Source: Phragmites australis (lineage: Eukaryota > Streptophyta > Magnoliopsida > Poales > Poaceae). Taken from it: a DNA stretch of 64,000 bases. Of this stretch, positions 44,981-55,622 are shown in pieces. How positions within the stretch are numbered: the first letter of the stretch is position 1; each line of letters begins with the position of its first letter. The position numbers and the translations under genes are program-made. The stretch spans positions 7,633,501 to 7,697,500 of the forward strand of contig NC_084938.1 in assembly GCF_958298935.1 (NCBI RefSeq), in the 5' to 3' direction. The notes under the pieces were generated by a model. That model did not search any database. It was not told where the DNA came from and saw only the letters and a list, made by a program, of their open reading frames with translations.

Positions 44981-45678
44981 TGTGGGGGGATGGTTTCACG
45001 GACCCCTTTGGAAAAGGGTCAAAGGCCTCTGCAACCACTGCTTACTAACAACTTACAGTTGTTGTGGGTTTGAAATGTTGCAGGAACCCTTTGAACATGA
45101 CGAAGGTACTTTGCGGACGCTCAGTGCCACCAAAGCATGTCTGGATACCGGTATTGGGGAAGCCACTGACAGGCCTTCGAAAGTTGATCGAAGATCTCCA
45201 TTAGGCTTCATGAGGGAGTCGACCGAAGGGATGCTGGAGGCACCATCGTGGGTGAAGCCCTCGGCAAGCCTTCAGAGGCAAGGCGAAAACCATCGCGTGG
45301 TGTCATGAGGAAGATGACCGAGGGTGCTCCAAAGGTGCCATCGGCCGTAGACCTTCGGAAGTATGGCGGAGGCAAAACTGATGCTGGCAACCGAGGACCC
45401 ATAAGAGTACAATTGTAGATAGAGCATATGTACTTAGGAATAATATCGCATTGCCCTCAAATATGCTAGGAATGTGACAGTGAGAGGGGTATTATTGTAC
45501 ATTATAACAGAGAATGGTTGGGTACGTTCTATAAATAGGGCAACACTGTAACCAAAAAGGTGGGTGACATTAATTACAATACACAGTTCCCTATCCAGTG
45601 AGTGTCTCTCACCTTGCCTTCAGACCATTCTAGTGGGCCGAAGGCCCCTTCCTTGTTCGGTTATGAAAGTTTCCAACA
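44981..45678 (+). repeat. Element A 3' LTR
   Basis: Starts TGTGGGGGGATGG and ends TTTCCAACA. The first ~220 bp match the truncated LTR at 19,938. It contains a 'ctataaataggg' TATA-type motif at about 45,530. The bases after it (atatt) do not match those before 19,938 (gtata), so the target duplication is not confirmed. Confidence 0.65.
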
Positions 45679-46990
45679 ATATTCTCGCTGAGTTTAGTGA
45701 TCTAGTTTATCTTAACTGAGTTAATTAATATAAATTTAAAACATGCGATGCAAATGCTAAAAGTCTATAATTCAACCTTATACGACAGAACGAAGCCTAC
45801 TAGTAATGGGCATATTAACAACACCCTTCGTACTACTATAGTTCGTATAGCCAGTGAACCAGTTTAGGGTTTTGGGGTTCCCTAGGTTAGGGTTCGGGGA
45901 TTGGGTGACTTCTGGGCTTAGAGGGAGGCCCTTAGGTAGTTGGCTGACCAGCGGTGGGCAAGCAGCAGGGCGCCGCTGCCAGCAGGGTGGCGGAGGATGG
46001 CCAGTAGGCAATGTCAGGGGTCAAGGAAAGAGCCCAGTGAAGCCAGGTTCACACGACAGTGGGTGGCGGGTGCGAATCTGGTGGTGAATACACTGCTAGA
46101 GATGGAGGATGAGGGCAGAGCAGGAGTGAGCATGGCAAGAAAAGCTCGTCGAAATTGAGGGATAAGGAGGGGTAAGGCGGGGACTTGCCAACGTCGGAGA
46201 CTATGCCGAAGAGCACCGTGGCGGCACAGATGCCCCCCCCTCAACTCACACACACACCACATACACATAATTCCTTTGTGGTTTCATACGATGGTGGTTT
46301 GGATACGAGAACTGGTCTTTAGTGACATGACATACAATGGTCAACAAAAGAAAAAACTCTTCATAACCCCTTGAAGCTCTCAAGCATATAATATGTTAGT
46401 TTTGTGATAAATTACTCGCTCAATTTGTAGTTATCCAATAATAATGTTCATCCAAATAGAAAAAAGTATGTTTTGCCTCTCTAAACTATCATGAAAGTCT
46501 GTTTTTCCTCCCTCAACTACAATGCCAGTTACAAAACCTCCCCAAGCTAACAATATTAGTTGGAGCATCCAACATGGCAAAATCATGCAACTCACTCTTA
46601 TGTGACACCACACCATCGATGGGTCCCATTTGTCAGCCTCCAAAGCTACCGTCTTCCTCCTTTACTCTTACTCCCCATCTCCTTATCAATGCTCCAGCCA
46701 GTGCGGTCCTCCTCTGTGCAACCCTCCGACGCGGCGGTGCCCACCTTCGAGCTTGTGATGATGGTGCAGTTGTGGTTGTGGGCACATGCAGCAGGCGACA
46801 GCTGATGAGCAGGAGCAACGAGGGTGCACCCATTTTTAGGATGACAAAATAGCTCATGATGTTGTTCAGAAAGACCCCAGTGGCCACCAACCATGCATCC
46901 TCCTCTGTGAGATCATGTGGATGATCAGTTAGTGTGATGAGTAATTACAACAAGTGTGGTTGAGTTTCATTGATTGTTGTCAATGCACGC
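45679..46990. other. Intergenic DNA, no supported gene
   Basis: Open frames near 45,854-46,158 and 46,560-46,890 overlap on both strands and show no known domain. The stretch 46,465-46,560 (…ctctaaactatcatgaaagtc…ctccctcaactaca…) resembles subterminal sequence of common grass DNA transposons, but ends could not be paired. Confidence 0.35.
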
Positions 46991-46994
46991 ATTA

Positions 46995-49130
46995 AGGGGG
47001 AGATTATAGGATCATTGGTATGATCTAGCTATTGTGATGAGTAATTGCCAACAAGTTGTGTATGCGAGTTGAGCAATGTGTGTGCATTGGTGTATATGAT
47101 TTATATGTGATGATTTATGCATGTGTATGCTTGTAGAGCATGGTTGAGCTAAATATGTGATGTTGATGTGATTATGCATGAAATGGCATATTGTGCATGT
47201 AGGTGCACGCAATGCATGGTGATGGTTATGTGACTAACTGGTGTTGATGAAATGTGATGAATGTTATATTGTGGAATTGGAGGAATGTATTTTTCTTATC
47301 TCATGATATGTAAGTCAATGGAGTCAACATGACGCTAAATGGTGAGGAGGATCAGGACTAAGCGTGGATGCTTAGGCTCGGATGATCGGTATGCCGAGTG
47401 AAGTCATAGGTGATCCACGCCGTATACATAGAAAGGACAAGAAGCACAAATGGTTGATCAAGATGGTAGGTTGACCAAGTCAAAGGTGATTGGGGTCGGT
47501 ACAAGTGAAGAGGTTGTCCATGGGAGTGGAAGCGGGAGAGACTTGCCAACATGAAGGATTGCGTGATGAGGTGACACACATCAAGATCATGAAGCCTTGC
47601 TTTTAGTGGAAGCAAGAGGGAAGTTGCACTTTGAGAAGCGGGCGGAATGGTTTGGCGGCTTGGCCACAAAACCACAGGTGATGGCTAGTTTGTGCACATG
47701 GCACCATTGTGTAGCTTGCATCGAGGCAAACCTATATCGTGAAAACTTCAGATGCGTTTCGAGCATGGGTGAAGAGTTGACCTTTTGCACCTGGTGAAGG
47801 GGTAGGTGCGTAAGGACATTTGGGGATGTCGAAATGCCCAAATGATAAGGTGAGGGGGCTAGTTGTGCTACCCCTTTGAAGCTTCCATTTGTGCTGTGGA
47901 GTTAGGGTTTAAGAGAGAGGGCTGAGAGGAAGAGAGGAGTGCTATGCGTGAGCTTAAGAGAGAGAGAGAAAGATGAGAGGGCTCTTGTGTGTGAGCTTGT
48001 TGTTATCCTAGGCTTGGAGTGCCCAGGAGTGGTTGTAAACAACACTTATCCAAGTGCAATATATAGCCCAAAATTCGTCCATCTTCGTGCCTCCATGTAT
48101 TGCTTGTTCATCTCTTCGTTCTTGAGTTGATTTTTCGAGTTTTTGCCTCCCTCTTCTTATGTATCCTTAATCCCTTATGATTTTTGCGGGGCATGAGGCG
48201 TGATATCTTCTCTATATTCATATCCACCCATCCATCCTCACAAGTTTGGATCTTATTGAGAGTTGTGCTAGTTTTTGCCGATTTGCCCCGTTTTGGCCTT
48301 TTTGTATTTTCATAGTGTTTTTTTGTTTCCCTTGGTTTCTCTGAGATCACTTGGTGTTTTGGGGTGCTATGACATGTGGGAAATCATCCAAGAATATCTG
48401 GTTCTGATCTATCTCATGAGCTCTCAATGATGTCACTTTTTTTTTCACCTAGGAGCATCAATCTTCAAAAAGCTCTCAACTTTCTTGATGAAATCCTGAT
48501 TTTTCTATTGGATTAGGTTCCCTAAGTTGTCTTTAGGTTGTGGTTCAATTTTCAAGTTAATCGGAGTTCGTTTGGGTCATTTTCCTTCTTTTTTCCCCTA
48601 AGTTTTAGAGTCAATTTCCTATCATCAGAGGTTCTACACCCTACATAAGGTTAGACTGCGACCCCCTTAGTTTGTGAGTTTTGTTGAAACCTGACATGTA
48701 AGGTTAGACCACACCCTACATTAGTTAGACTATGAACCCCTTCGTATATGAGTTCGGCTCTAGTGTACTAATGTTACACCGCTCCTTGCAAAAAGGTTAG
48801 ACCGTGACCCCTTCCGTTTGTGAGTTCGGCTTTGGTGTGTTGAGGTTAGACCGCCCCTTGCAAGAGGTTAGACCGTGACCCTCCTTCGTTTATGAGTTCA
48901 ACTCTAGTGTTTTGAGGTTATACTGCCCTTTGCTCAAGGTTAGACCAGTACCCAGTCTAGATTGTGAGTTTTCGCTAACTTGTCTTCGGTTAGTTAGGGG
49001 ATCCCTTCTCAGTTGTTTCCGCTGGTTATATTTGTTGTGTTTATAGGTGCTCTGAGAGCTTCCTAACATGTTTCTAAGGTCAACACATCTGTTGTGACTG
49101 GGTGATCTTGAAGGTTAGAAAAAAGACGGG
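46995..49130. mobile_element. Probable LTR-retrotransposon remnant
   Basis: A polypurine-like 'ttaagggggagattat' at about 46,992 precedes ~2 kb without coding frames. It contains GA-rich tracts, an 'atatatag' motif near 48,059 and an internal tandem repeat. This layout fits a long LTR of copia type, but the ends and a target duplication were not found. Confidence 0.35.
48640..48970. repeat. ~70-bp tandem repeat with 'ggttagaccgtgacccc'
   Basis: The phrase gaccgtgacccc…gtttgtgagttcggct recurs at about 48,668, 48,732, 48,804 and 48,875 (intervals 64, 72, 71), each preceded by a second 'ggttagaccgcccctt' half-unit. Confidence 0.65.
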
Positions 49131-49266
49131 TTGGATAAAAAGTAGAAAAGATCATTAAAAAAAATTAGTAAGACACTTATTCATTCCATCTAGCTCCTCT
49201 CTAGTCGCCTTGTCGGTCCTTCATCCTCCTAAATTGTGCCGCTAACGTGAGGATTCACAGGGGTTG

Positions 49267-49710
49267 AGATCATACAACAGATGAAGTCCATCCTAGCGTG
49301 CTATTCTTGCCACACGCAAACTCCCAAACTTTTTGCGGAAAAATCCACCCAAAAAAAAAAAACTCAAAGCCTACTCGGATCCATTCTCCCAAACCTGCAA
49401 AAATATCACATGCCACTCAAATCCATCCTACAGGGAACCACACAAGAATTCATGGAGCAACCAATTGCTCTAATTCGTGGGGATTATTGAGATTATACAA
49501 CAGATGAAGTCCATCCCGGCATGCTATTCTTGCCACACGCAAACGTCCAAAGTTTGTGTGAAAAAAATCCACCACAATAGAACTCAAAGCCTACTTCGAT
49601 CCATTCTCCCAAACCTGCAAAAACATCACATGCCACTCGAATCCATTCTACAGAGAACCAAACAAGAATTCATGGAGCAACCAATTGCTCTAATTCATGG
49701 AGAATTCTGT
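49267..49710. repeat. 222-bp tandem duplication
   Basis: Two adjacent copies (49,267-49,488 and 49,489-49,710) both begin gagatyatacaacagatgaa and run through ccattctcccaaacctgcaa to ggagcaaccaattgctctaa, about 88% alike by eye. Confidence 0.8.
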
Positions 49711-49993
49711 GACGCTTCTCTGCCATGCCGCTGCCATCGGCGACGAAAGCGGGGGAGCTTGACAACAGTGAGACCTTGGGCCCCCTTATGGATGCCGGTG
49801 AATCCAATCCGACCAGTTCTGGGTGACCTCGGGACAGGTGCAACAAGAGACCGTGAGGCCGGCGCTACTGAGCTCGGGGCGACGACGAAGGCTAGGGACG
49901 CAGAGGCGAGCTTGATGAGGAGTGGAGGAGGAAGAGGGAGAAGAACATGGTAAGATGAATGGCTGACATGTGAGATCCACCTTATTTTTACTA

Positions 49994-50823
49994 GGGAAAA
50001 CTGCAAAAACCCCCCCAAAAGTCACTTGAATTTTGACTTTCCCCCCCAAAAGTTGTTTTGTTGCAAAAAACCCCCCAAAAGTTTGACTTTGTTGCAAAAA
50101 ACCCCCTAAAAATTCAAAAGAATAAAAAAATCATAAAAAAAATCTAAAAAAAACTAGAGACAATTCTAAGACCTTCTGTGAAATTTGGTTTCAAAAATAA
50201 TATCCTTTGCATCATATTTAATGGAGAGGAAGTTTGAAAAAAAAAGAAAAATGTGTAGCTCATTTATTAACTCATGTTATTTTAACTTTGTCATGTCTAC
50301 CATTATTTTTTCTACACAAATAATTGTTTAAGTAAACTAATAAAAGTGGTTTCACTAATTTTGGGGGTGTTATGGATTAGTTATGAATTAATCTATCTGC
50401 AACACATTTACTCAATCCTGCACGTTACAATAACTATTTCAAGATTTCATATATTTTTACAAGATAGAGGATCATCTAAGAAGACTAAAAAATTTTGTTT
50501 CATGATTTTTGGATTAGTAAATAATTAACTATGCATTTAACTCGAATTAACAAATGAGTTGCACGTTTTTCTTTTTTTTCAAACTTACTCTCCATGAAAT
50601 ATGATGCAAAGGATATTATTTTTGAAAAAAATTGCACAAAAGGTCTTATAATTGTCTCTAGTTTTTTTAAGAATTTTTTGTGATTTTTTTAAATTTTTTT
50701 TGAATTTTTGAGGGTGTTTTTGGAACAAAATCAAACATTTGGGGGGTTTTTTGCAACAAAACAACTTTTGGGGGGGAAAGTCAAAATTCAAGTGACTTTT
50801 GGGGGGGTTTTTGCATTTATCCC
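49994..50823. mobile_element. Mutator-like long-TIR foldback element
   Basis: An 830-bp element is flanked by a perfect 9-bp duplication, tttttacta (49,985-49,993 and 50,824-50,832), diagnostic for Mutator-like elements. The terminal inverted repeats begin GGGAAAACTGCAAAAACCCC and GGGATAAATGCAAAAACCCC and both continue into cccaaaagtca. Complementarity extends inward about 300 bp on each side (for example ctagagacaatt against aattgtctctag), leaving a loop of about 200 bp, so almost the whole element can fold on itself. It has no transposase. It sits about 330 bp upstream of the ATP synthase epsilon start codon. Confidence 0.85.
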
Positions 50824-51149
50824 TTTTTACTATGTCATCAACTTACTGTATGATGACATGATAAAATCACTGCCACATCAGGGCCACCATAGATTTATAC
50901 GAGAATTAGGAGGAATGCTATTCTGGTCAATTCTACTGTTGGACTACGGCGCACACTATTCATGGGCCAGAAGCCTATCTAACTGTGCGGGTCCAGCCCA
51001 CGACGCCCTCGGTCCACGGCAGACAGGTGACAGCCCCCAGCTCAACAAGTACCCACACCTCGTAACCGCACCCGGCACCCCGCAGCTCTCTCCCGTTCCC
51101 GTTCCCATTCCCGGCGGCGGCGCGAGAAGAAGAGAGGAAGCGAAGCGCG

Positions 51150-53784
51150 ATGTCGGCGACGACGGCGGCAGTGCCCTTCTGGCGCGCGGCGGGGATGACC
51201 TACATCGGCTACTCCAACATCTGCGCCGCGCTGGTGCGGAACTGCCTCAAGGAGCCCTTCAAGTCCGAGGCCGCCTCCCGCGAGAAGGTCCACTTCTCCG
51301 TCTCTAAGTGGGCGGACGGCAAGCAGGAAAAGCCCAGTGAGTGCCCCTCCTCTCTTCTTCTCCGCGCGTTCTTGGCTCGATCCTGTTCAATCGGGCCGGT
51401 TCCCGTGTGATGTGACGGAATCCTAGGGCATCGTGGATTTGGTTCGTAGGGTTGGGTGTGAGTCGTGGAGTGGCCTATGTTGATCCAGTGGATCCTGGAT
51501 GCGGTCCTATCCATTAGCGCGGTTTGCGTGCGGCGGCGTCTCAAGATTTGTTCTAGTGCGCATCTATTCTCGGTGGTCTAGGGGTAATTGTTGTTGGCAG
51601 AAACCCGATCCGGGCTGGCGATGAATGCTGTTAGTCGGAATGTAATGTAATGTCTAGAGGAAAAGTTTACTGGCGCAGTAAATGCCTCAGGGCCTATAAT
51701 CAGATCATGAGATTTCGGGGAAGGGGCTCTCTGGGTGGATTGTCTGTCAAATGTCCCAATGGTTAATACTGTAATTGCGTTCTATTTTAATCACGCCTTG
51801 CAAGCTGAAATGGTCATGATAAATACTAGCATTATGCACTTTGCAAGCATCTAGAATCCCTATTGAGTACTGTAGTACTGTAGTGTACTTAAGAGCGGTA
51901 AAAGGTAGCACCAGGCCATGAGTTCTTTGTCAAACCAGAATACATCACCTGTTGAAATATCGTTGATTCCTTTATGTATCGTCTCAGTATCTCTGCTTTC
52001 ATGGATAAGAAAAATGAAGCGAATTTGTATCCATCTTTCAACTATAAAAGTTTGCTATGAAAGTGAGAGGGGGTAAATGTGCGATGACATAAGGATTAAG
52101 GGCCAGCACTATCAAAATTTATCGAAACCACTGTAATGTGGAGCTGGTAAAGGTTGCAGTACTAAGTTGTACTAGTGTTACTGTTCCTTTTATGATGGAA
52201 CATGGAGCCGCATATTCTTGAAGTATGACCCTGTAACGAGTAATGAACTTGCCCATACTGCACAAACTTTGGAGGGAATTTTGCCATTAATGATCTGTCT
52301 TATGATGTAACTCAATCCATCAATAGTTCAAAAATAGGATGATATCAATCAGTCATGACTGTTGATTCATCTCTCTTAGCTTGTTACTATTTCTTTTATT
52401 TCCTGTTTGTAATGTAATGAACCAATCATTAGTTGAATCTTTGTCACAACTCTACGCTAGCACGCGATCACAAATTGGAAAGTAACTTGCACACGTACGC
52501 ACAGCCACACACAATGAGGAACAATACACATCCAGGTAGGAGAATAAAAATAAATTGTTCTGCGAAATTTGCTTCTTTGTGTTTGAGTATCAATGGCGGT
52601 AATTCCATGAAATTTGATTTATTTTTTCTAACAGGGATAACAAACTGCGTAATAATTAGATTAAGTACTTATCACCTTCAGTGCATTAGTGTTTAATAGT
52701 TGTGCAAATGCCTTAAGATTTCCCATGCCTTATTTGTACGACAAAGAACTTGAACTATGGTTGCAAAGGGATGTGTCCAGTTGTACACTTTTATCATGAA
52801 CAACTGAATGCCTGAGTAGAACAGCAGACTACATGTGATACCATCTTAGTGATCGCAGCGCAGGATGTTTCAGTTTCACATCATCCATACTGCAAGTGCA
52901 ATTTGAATTTGAAGTAAAGAAACTGTGAAAGTAGGGTAGCTGGATATTACAGGTTGTTCCAAGTGGCTGTTATCACTGCTATTTTGATGATTTACATGAA
53001 ATACTGCTGCATACACAATGAGGAAAAAGGCACATCCATGTTGTAAAAAAAAACCAATTGTTCTATGAACGTTGCTTCTTTGAGTTTTAGTAACAGGGAG
53101 GGTGATTCCATGAAGTTTGGTTTTTTTTTTCTAATAGAGATAACAAGCTCCATAATAATTAGCACAATAACTTATCACCTTCATTATTTGGGTGATTAAT
53201 AGTTCTGCAAATGCCTTAAGAATTAAGATTTGTCTTGCCTTATTTGTACGATGAAGAACTTGGACCCCGGTAGCAAAGGGATGTGTGCAACTGTACACTT
53301 GCATTGGGAACACTTGGGTAGAACAGTAGACTATGTGCAATACTTGTCGGTGATCCATAGCGCAGGATGTTTCAGTTTCGCATAAGGGCAATTGCAATTT
53401 GAAAATCTGAAGTAAAGAGACTTTGAAAGTTGAATGAGTTGGACATTCCAGGTTGTTCCAAGTGGCTGATAGCATTGCTATCTTAATGATTTTCATGAAT
53501 ACTGCATTCAGAATCTGTGTTATTATGAGTATTTAGCAATCTCTGATATTTGAATACTTGTAGTGGATAGCTTATATTCTATTGTTATGTTGGTTCATGT
53601 TTGTTGTATAAGCTACACAGCAGCAGATGTGTTTCTTTTGCTTCAGTATTAATTAGGGCCCTTTTTCCATCACGAGTTACAGACTGAAAATATGTTTCTG
53701 TTGCAGGCATAGTTTTTATATGTTTCTTTTGAAACTAACTTGGTTGTTCTTGTTGCAGCTGTCCGCACAGATTCTGATGAATAA
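51150..53784 (+). CDS. Mitochondrial ATP synthase F1 epsilon subunit
   Basis: Two exons, 51,150-51,336 and 53,759-53,784, join across GTGAGT…TTGCAG to a 70-residue protein starting [20 protein letters not shown] and ending PTVRTDSDE. That is the size and sequence pattern of the plant mitochondrial F1-ATPase epsilon subunit (the homologue of yeast ATP15, not of bacterial epsilon). The subunit sits in the central stalk with gamma and delta and couples rotor to catalytic head on the matrix side. The R-A-A-G-M-x-Y-I-x-Y-S-N-I motif and a conserved S-x-R-E-x-V-x-F region are present. No cleavable presequence is seen, as usual for this subunit. The start is the first ATG of exon 1 (context gcgATGtcg). 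The 2.4-kb intron splits codon Thr-63 and contains a 500-bp tandem duplication. An AATAAA lies at 54,086. Confidence 0.95.
52495..53510. repeat. ~510-bp tandem duplication in the epsilon-subunit intron
   Basis: Two consecutive units, about 52,495-53,010 and 53,011-53,510, share the order cacaatgagga…gcgcaggatgtttcagttt…caggttgttccaagtggctg at roughly 75-80% identity by eye. Confidence 0.75.
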
Positions 53785-54085
53785 AAGATCTGGTGCCATG
53801 GTGACATAGTCCTTTTTACAGATGCCTTGGAAGTGTTCATGCATTTCTTGCAAGCTGATGTTCCTGGAACCTGCTGTTAGCTGGCTGGATTTTATGGTCA
53901 ACGCTGAAGAATAAATTCTTTGTGACAATGGGTCTTTTGAAAACGATGTAATGTTATTATGGTTGCTAATTGCTCGAGTTACACAAACTGTCATGTGAAC
54001 TTTACGGCTTGCTTCAACTTTGTGCAATTTGGTATTGATCTTTTTTTAGCATGTGCCGTGCAACAGTATCATGCCTAGTTGTTCA

Positions 54086-54091
54086 AATAAA
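54086..54091 (+). terminator. Poly(A) signal of the epsilon-subunit gene
   Basis: AATAAA about 300 bp past the stop codon. A TG-rich stretch lies just upstream rather than downstream, so the real site may use another signal. Confidence 0.4.
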
Positions 54092-54611
54092 GAACAGAGG
54101 GTTTGCAGCTAGCATTGTCTATCTCAAAGCTGTGCCTTAAATTTTGGACAACTAATCAGTAATAGGAATGGAATGATGTTGTATTTTCATTTTTTTTTCT
54201 TTGCGGGAATAATGTTGCATTTCCTGTGATGCCAGTATATCATGACTTACATGCCATGCTTGATCTTCAACCGGTTTTCCTTTAAACTCATATTGTCTTA
54301 CTGACACGGGAGTTTACATTTGAAGGCCTCGATTGGAATGAAGATTTATCACGAGTTATGGGAGAATCAAACTGTCGTAAGATTCCTGCAAAAATGTTTT
54401 GGCGACAGCAGAGCTGATGAATAAAATTTGATTCAACTGTTGTCGTCCTGTACCTTGCAAGAGATCTCGTACCTGTACTGAGCACAATTCGATTGCCATC
54501 AAATCAATTGTTTATCCACATAGCTCGGTGGGTTTTTATTTCGGCCGATGAATGTCATCATCAATGCAAATGAATTAACTTTACATTTGTAATCTAAAAC
54601 AAAAATTTCTA

Positions 54612-54850
54612 CTCTCTCCATTTTAAACTTTTATTTTTCGGATAGATAACTATCTTACAAACACATAACATGCCTAGAGTTGAAAATAGACCTTATATAC
54701 CATTATTAATGTCATCTTGCAACGATTCTGACAATAACTACACTTTTGATTGATCAACGGTCATTTCGAAAACACATTTCCGAATAAATTAAAAGAGCAA
54801 TTCTGAAATACGTATCTCAGTAAACTGGACTACTGCATTTCCAAACGGAG
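54612..54850. mobile_element. Stowaway-like MITE
   Basis: TA-flanked ends (ta at 54,610-54,611 and 54,851-54,852) with inverted CTCTCTCCATTTTAAA and, from the right, CTCCGTTTGGAAATGC. It lies between the epsilon-subunit gene and the kinase gene, ending about 175 bp before the kinase ATG, so it forms part of that gene's upstream region. Confidence 0.6.
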
Positions 54851-55026
54851 TAAAATTTGTCCAAATCTATCCAGATTTTGTTCGGGTATTATTCCTTTGT
54901 TGGCTGTCCAAGCTGAGGACCGGGCTCATCAGCCTCCTCCCCGCGGGAAAGCCGACCATACAAAACTCCTCCCTCTCTCTCCTCCGTTCCAACCGCCTTG
55001 CCGCGCGCTCCCCTCCCCCGCCTCCC

Positions 55027-55556
55027 ATGACGCATTCCCCGAGCCCCAACCCGCGATCGCGGCCGCGGTGGCGATCGCGGTCGCGGTCGTGCTCCGACAC
55101 GCCCTCCATGATGTCGTCGCTCTGGTCGTCCTCGTCGTTGTCGCCGACGCCCGCGGAGCGGGACCGGGAACGGGAGGAGCCGCGCTCGCCCACACCCCAG
55201 CCGCCACCGCCGCCGCTAGTGGGGGCGCTGATCGAGTCGCTCTCCTTCCGCAGCTGCGGGTTCGGCCGCGCCGCGGCGTCCGCGTTCGAGAAGGAGGACC
55301 TCCGCACCCGCGCCACTCTCCCGCACCGGCTCCGCGCCGCCGTGCACGCAGCGCTGCGCGCCAGGGACCCCGCGGCGAGGGCGTTCGCGCTCGACGGCGG
55401 CGGCGATGGCGCAGTTTCCAACCCGTGGTTCGACGCCGCGGCGCACGACGACGCGCCCGAGTCACCACTCGTCGCGTTCGTCAACCCGCGCAGCGGCGGA
55501 CGCCTCGGCCCCGTCCTCAAGACCCGCCTCCAGGATCTCATCGGCGAAGACCAGGT

Positions 55557-55622
<66 letters not shown>

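Noticed and set aside
19933..45683. Target duplication for element A
   Set aside because: Flanks gtata and atatt do not match; the exact ends of A may be displaced, so no claim is made.
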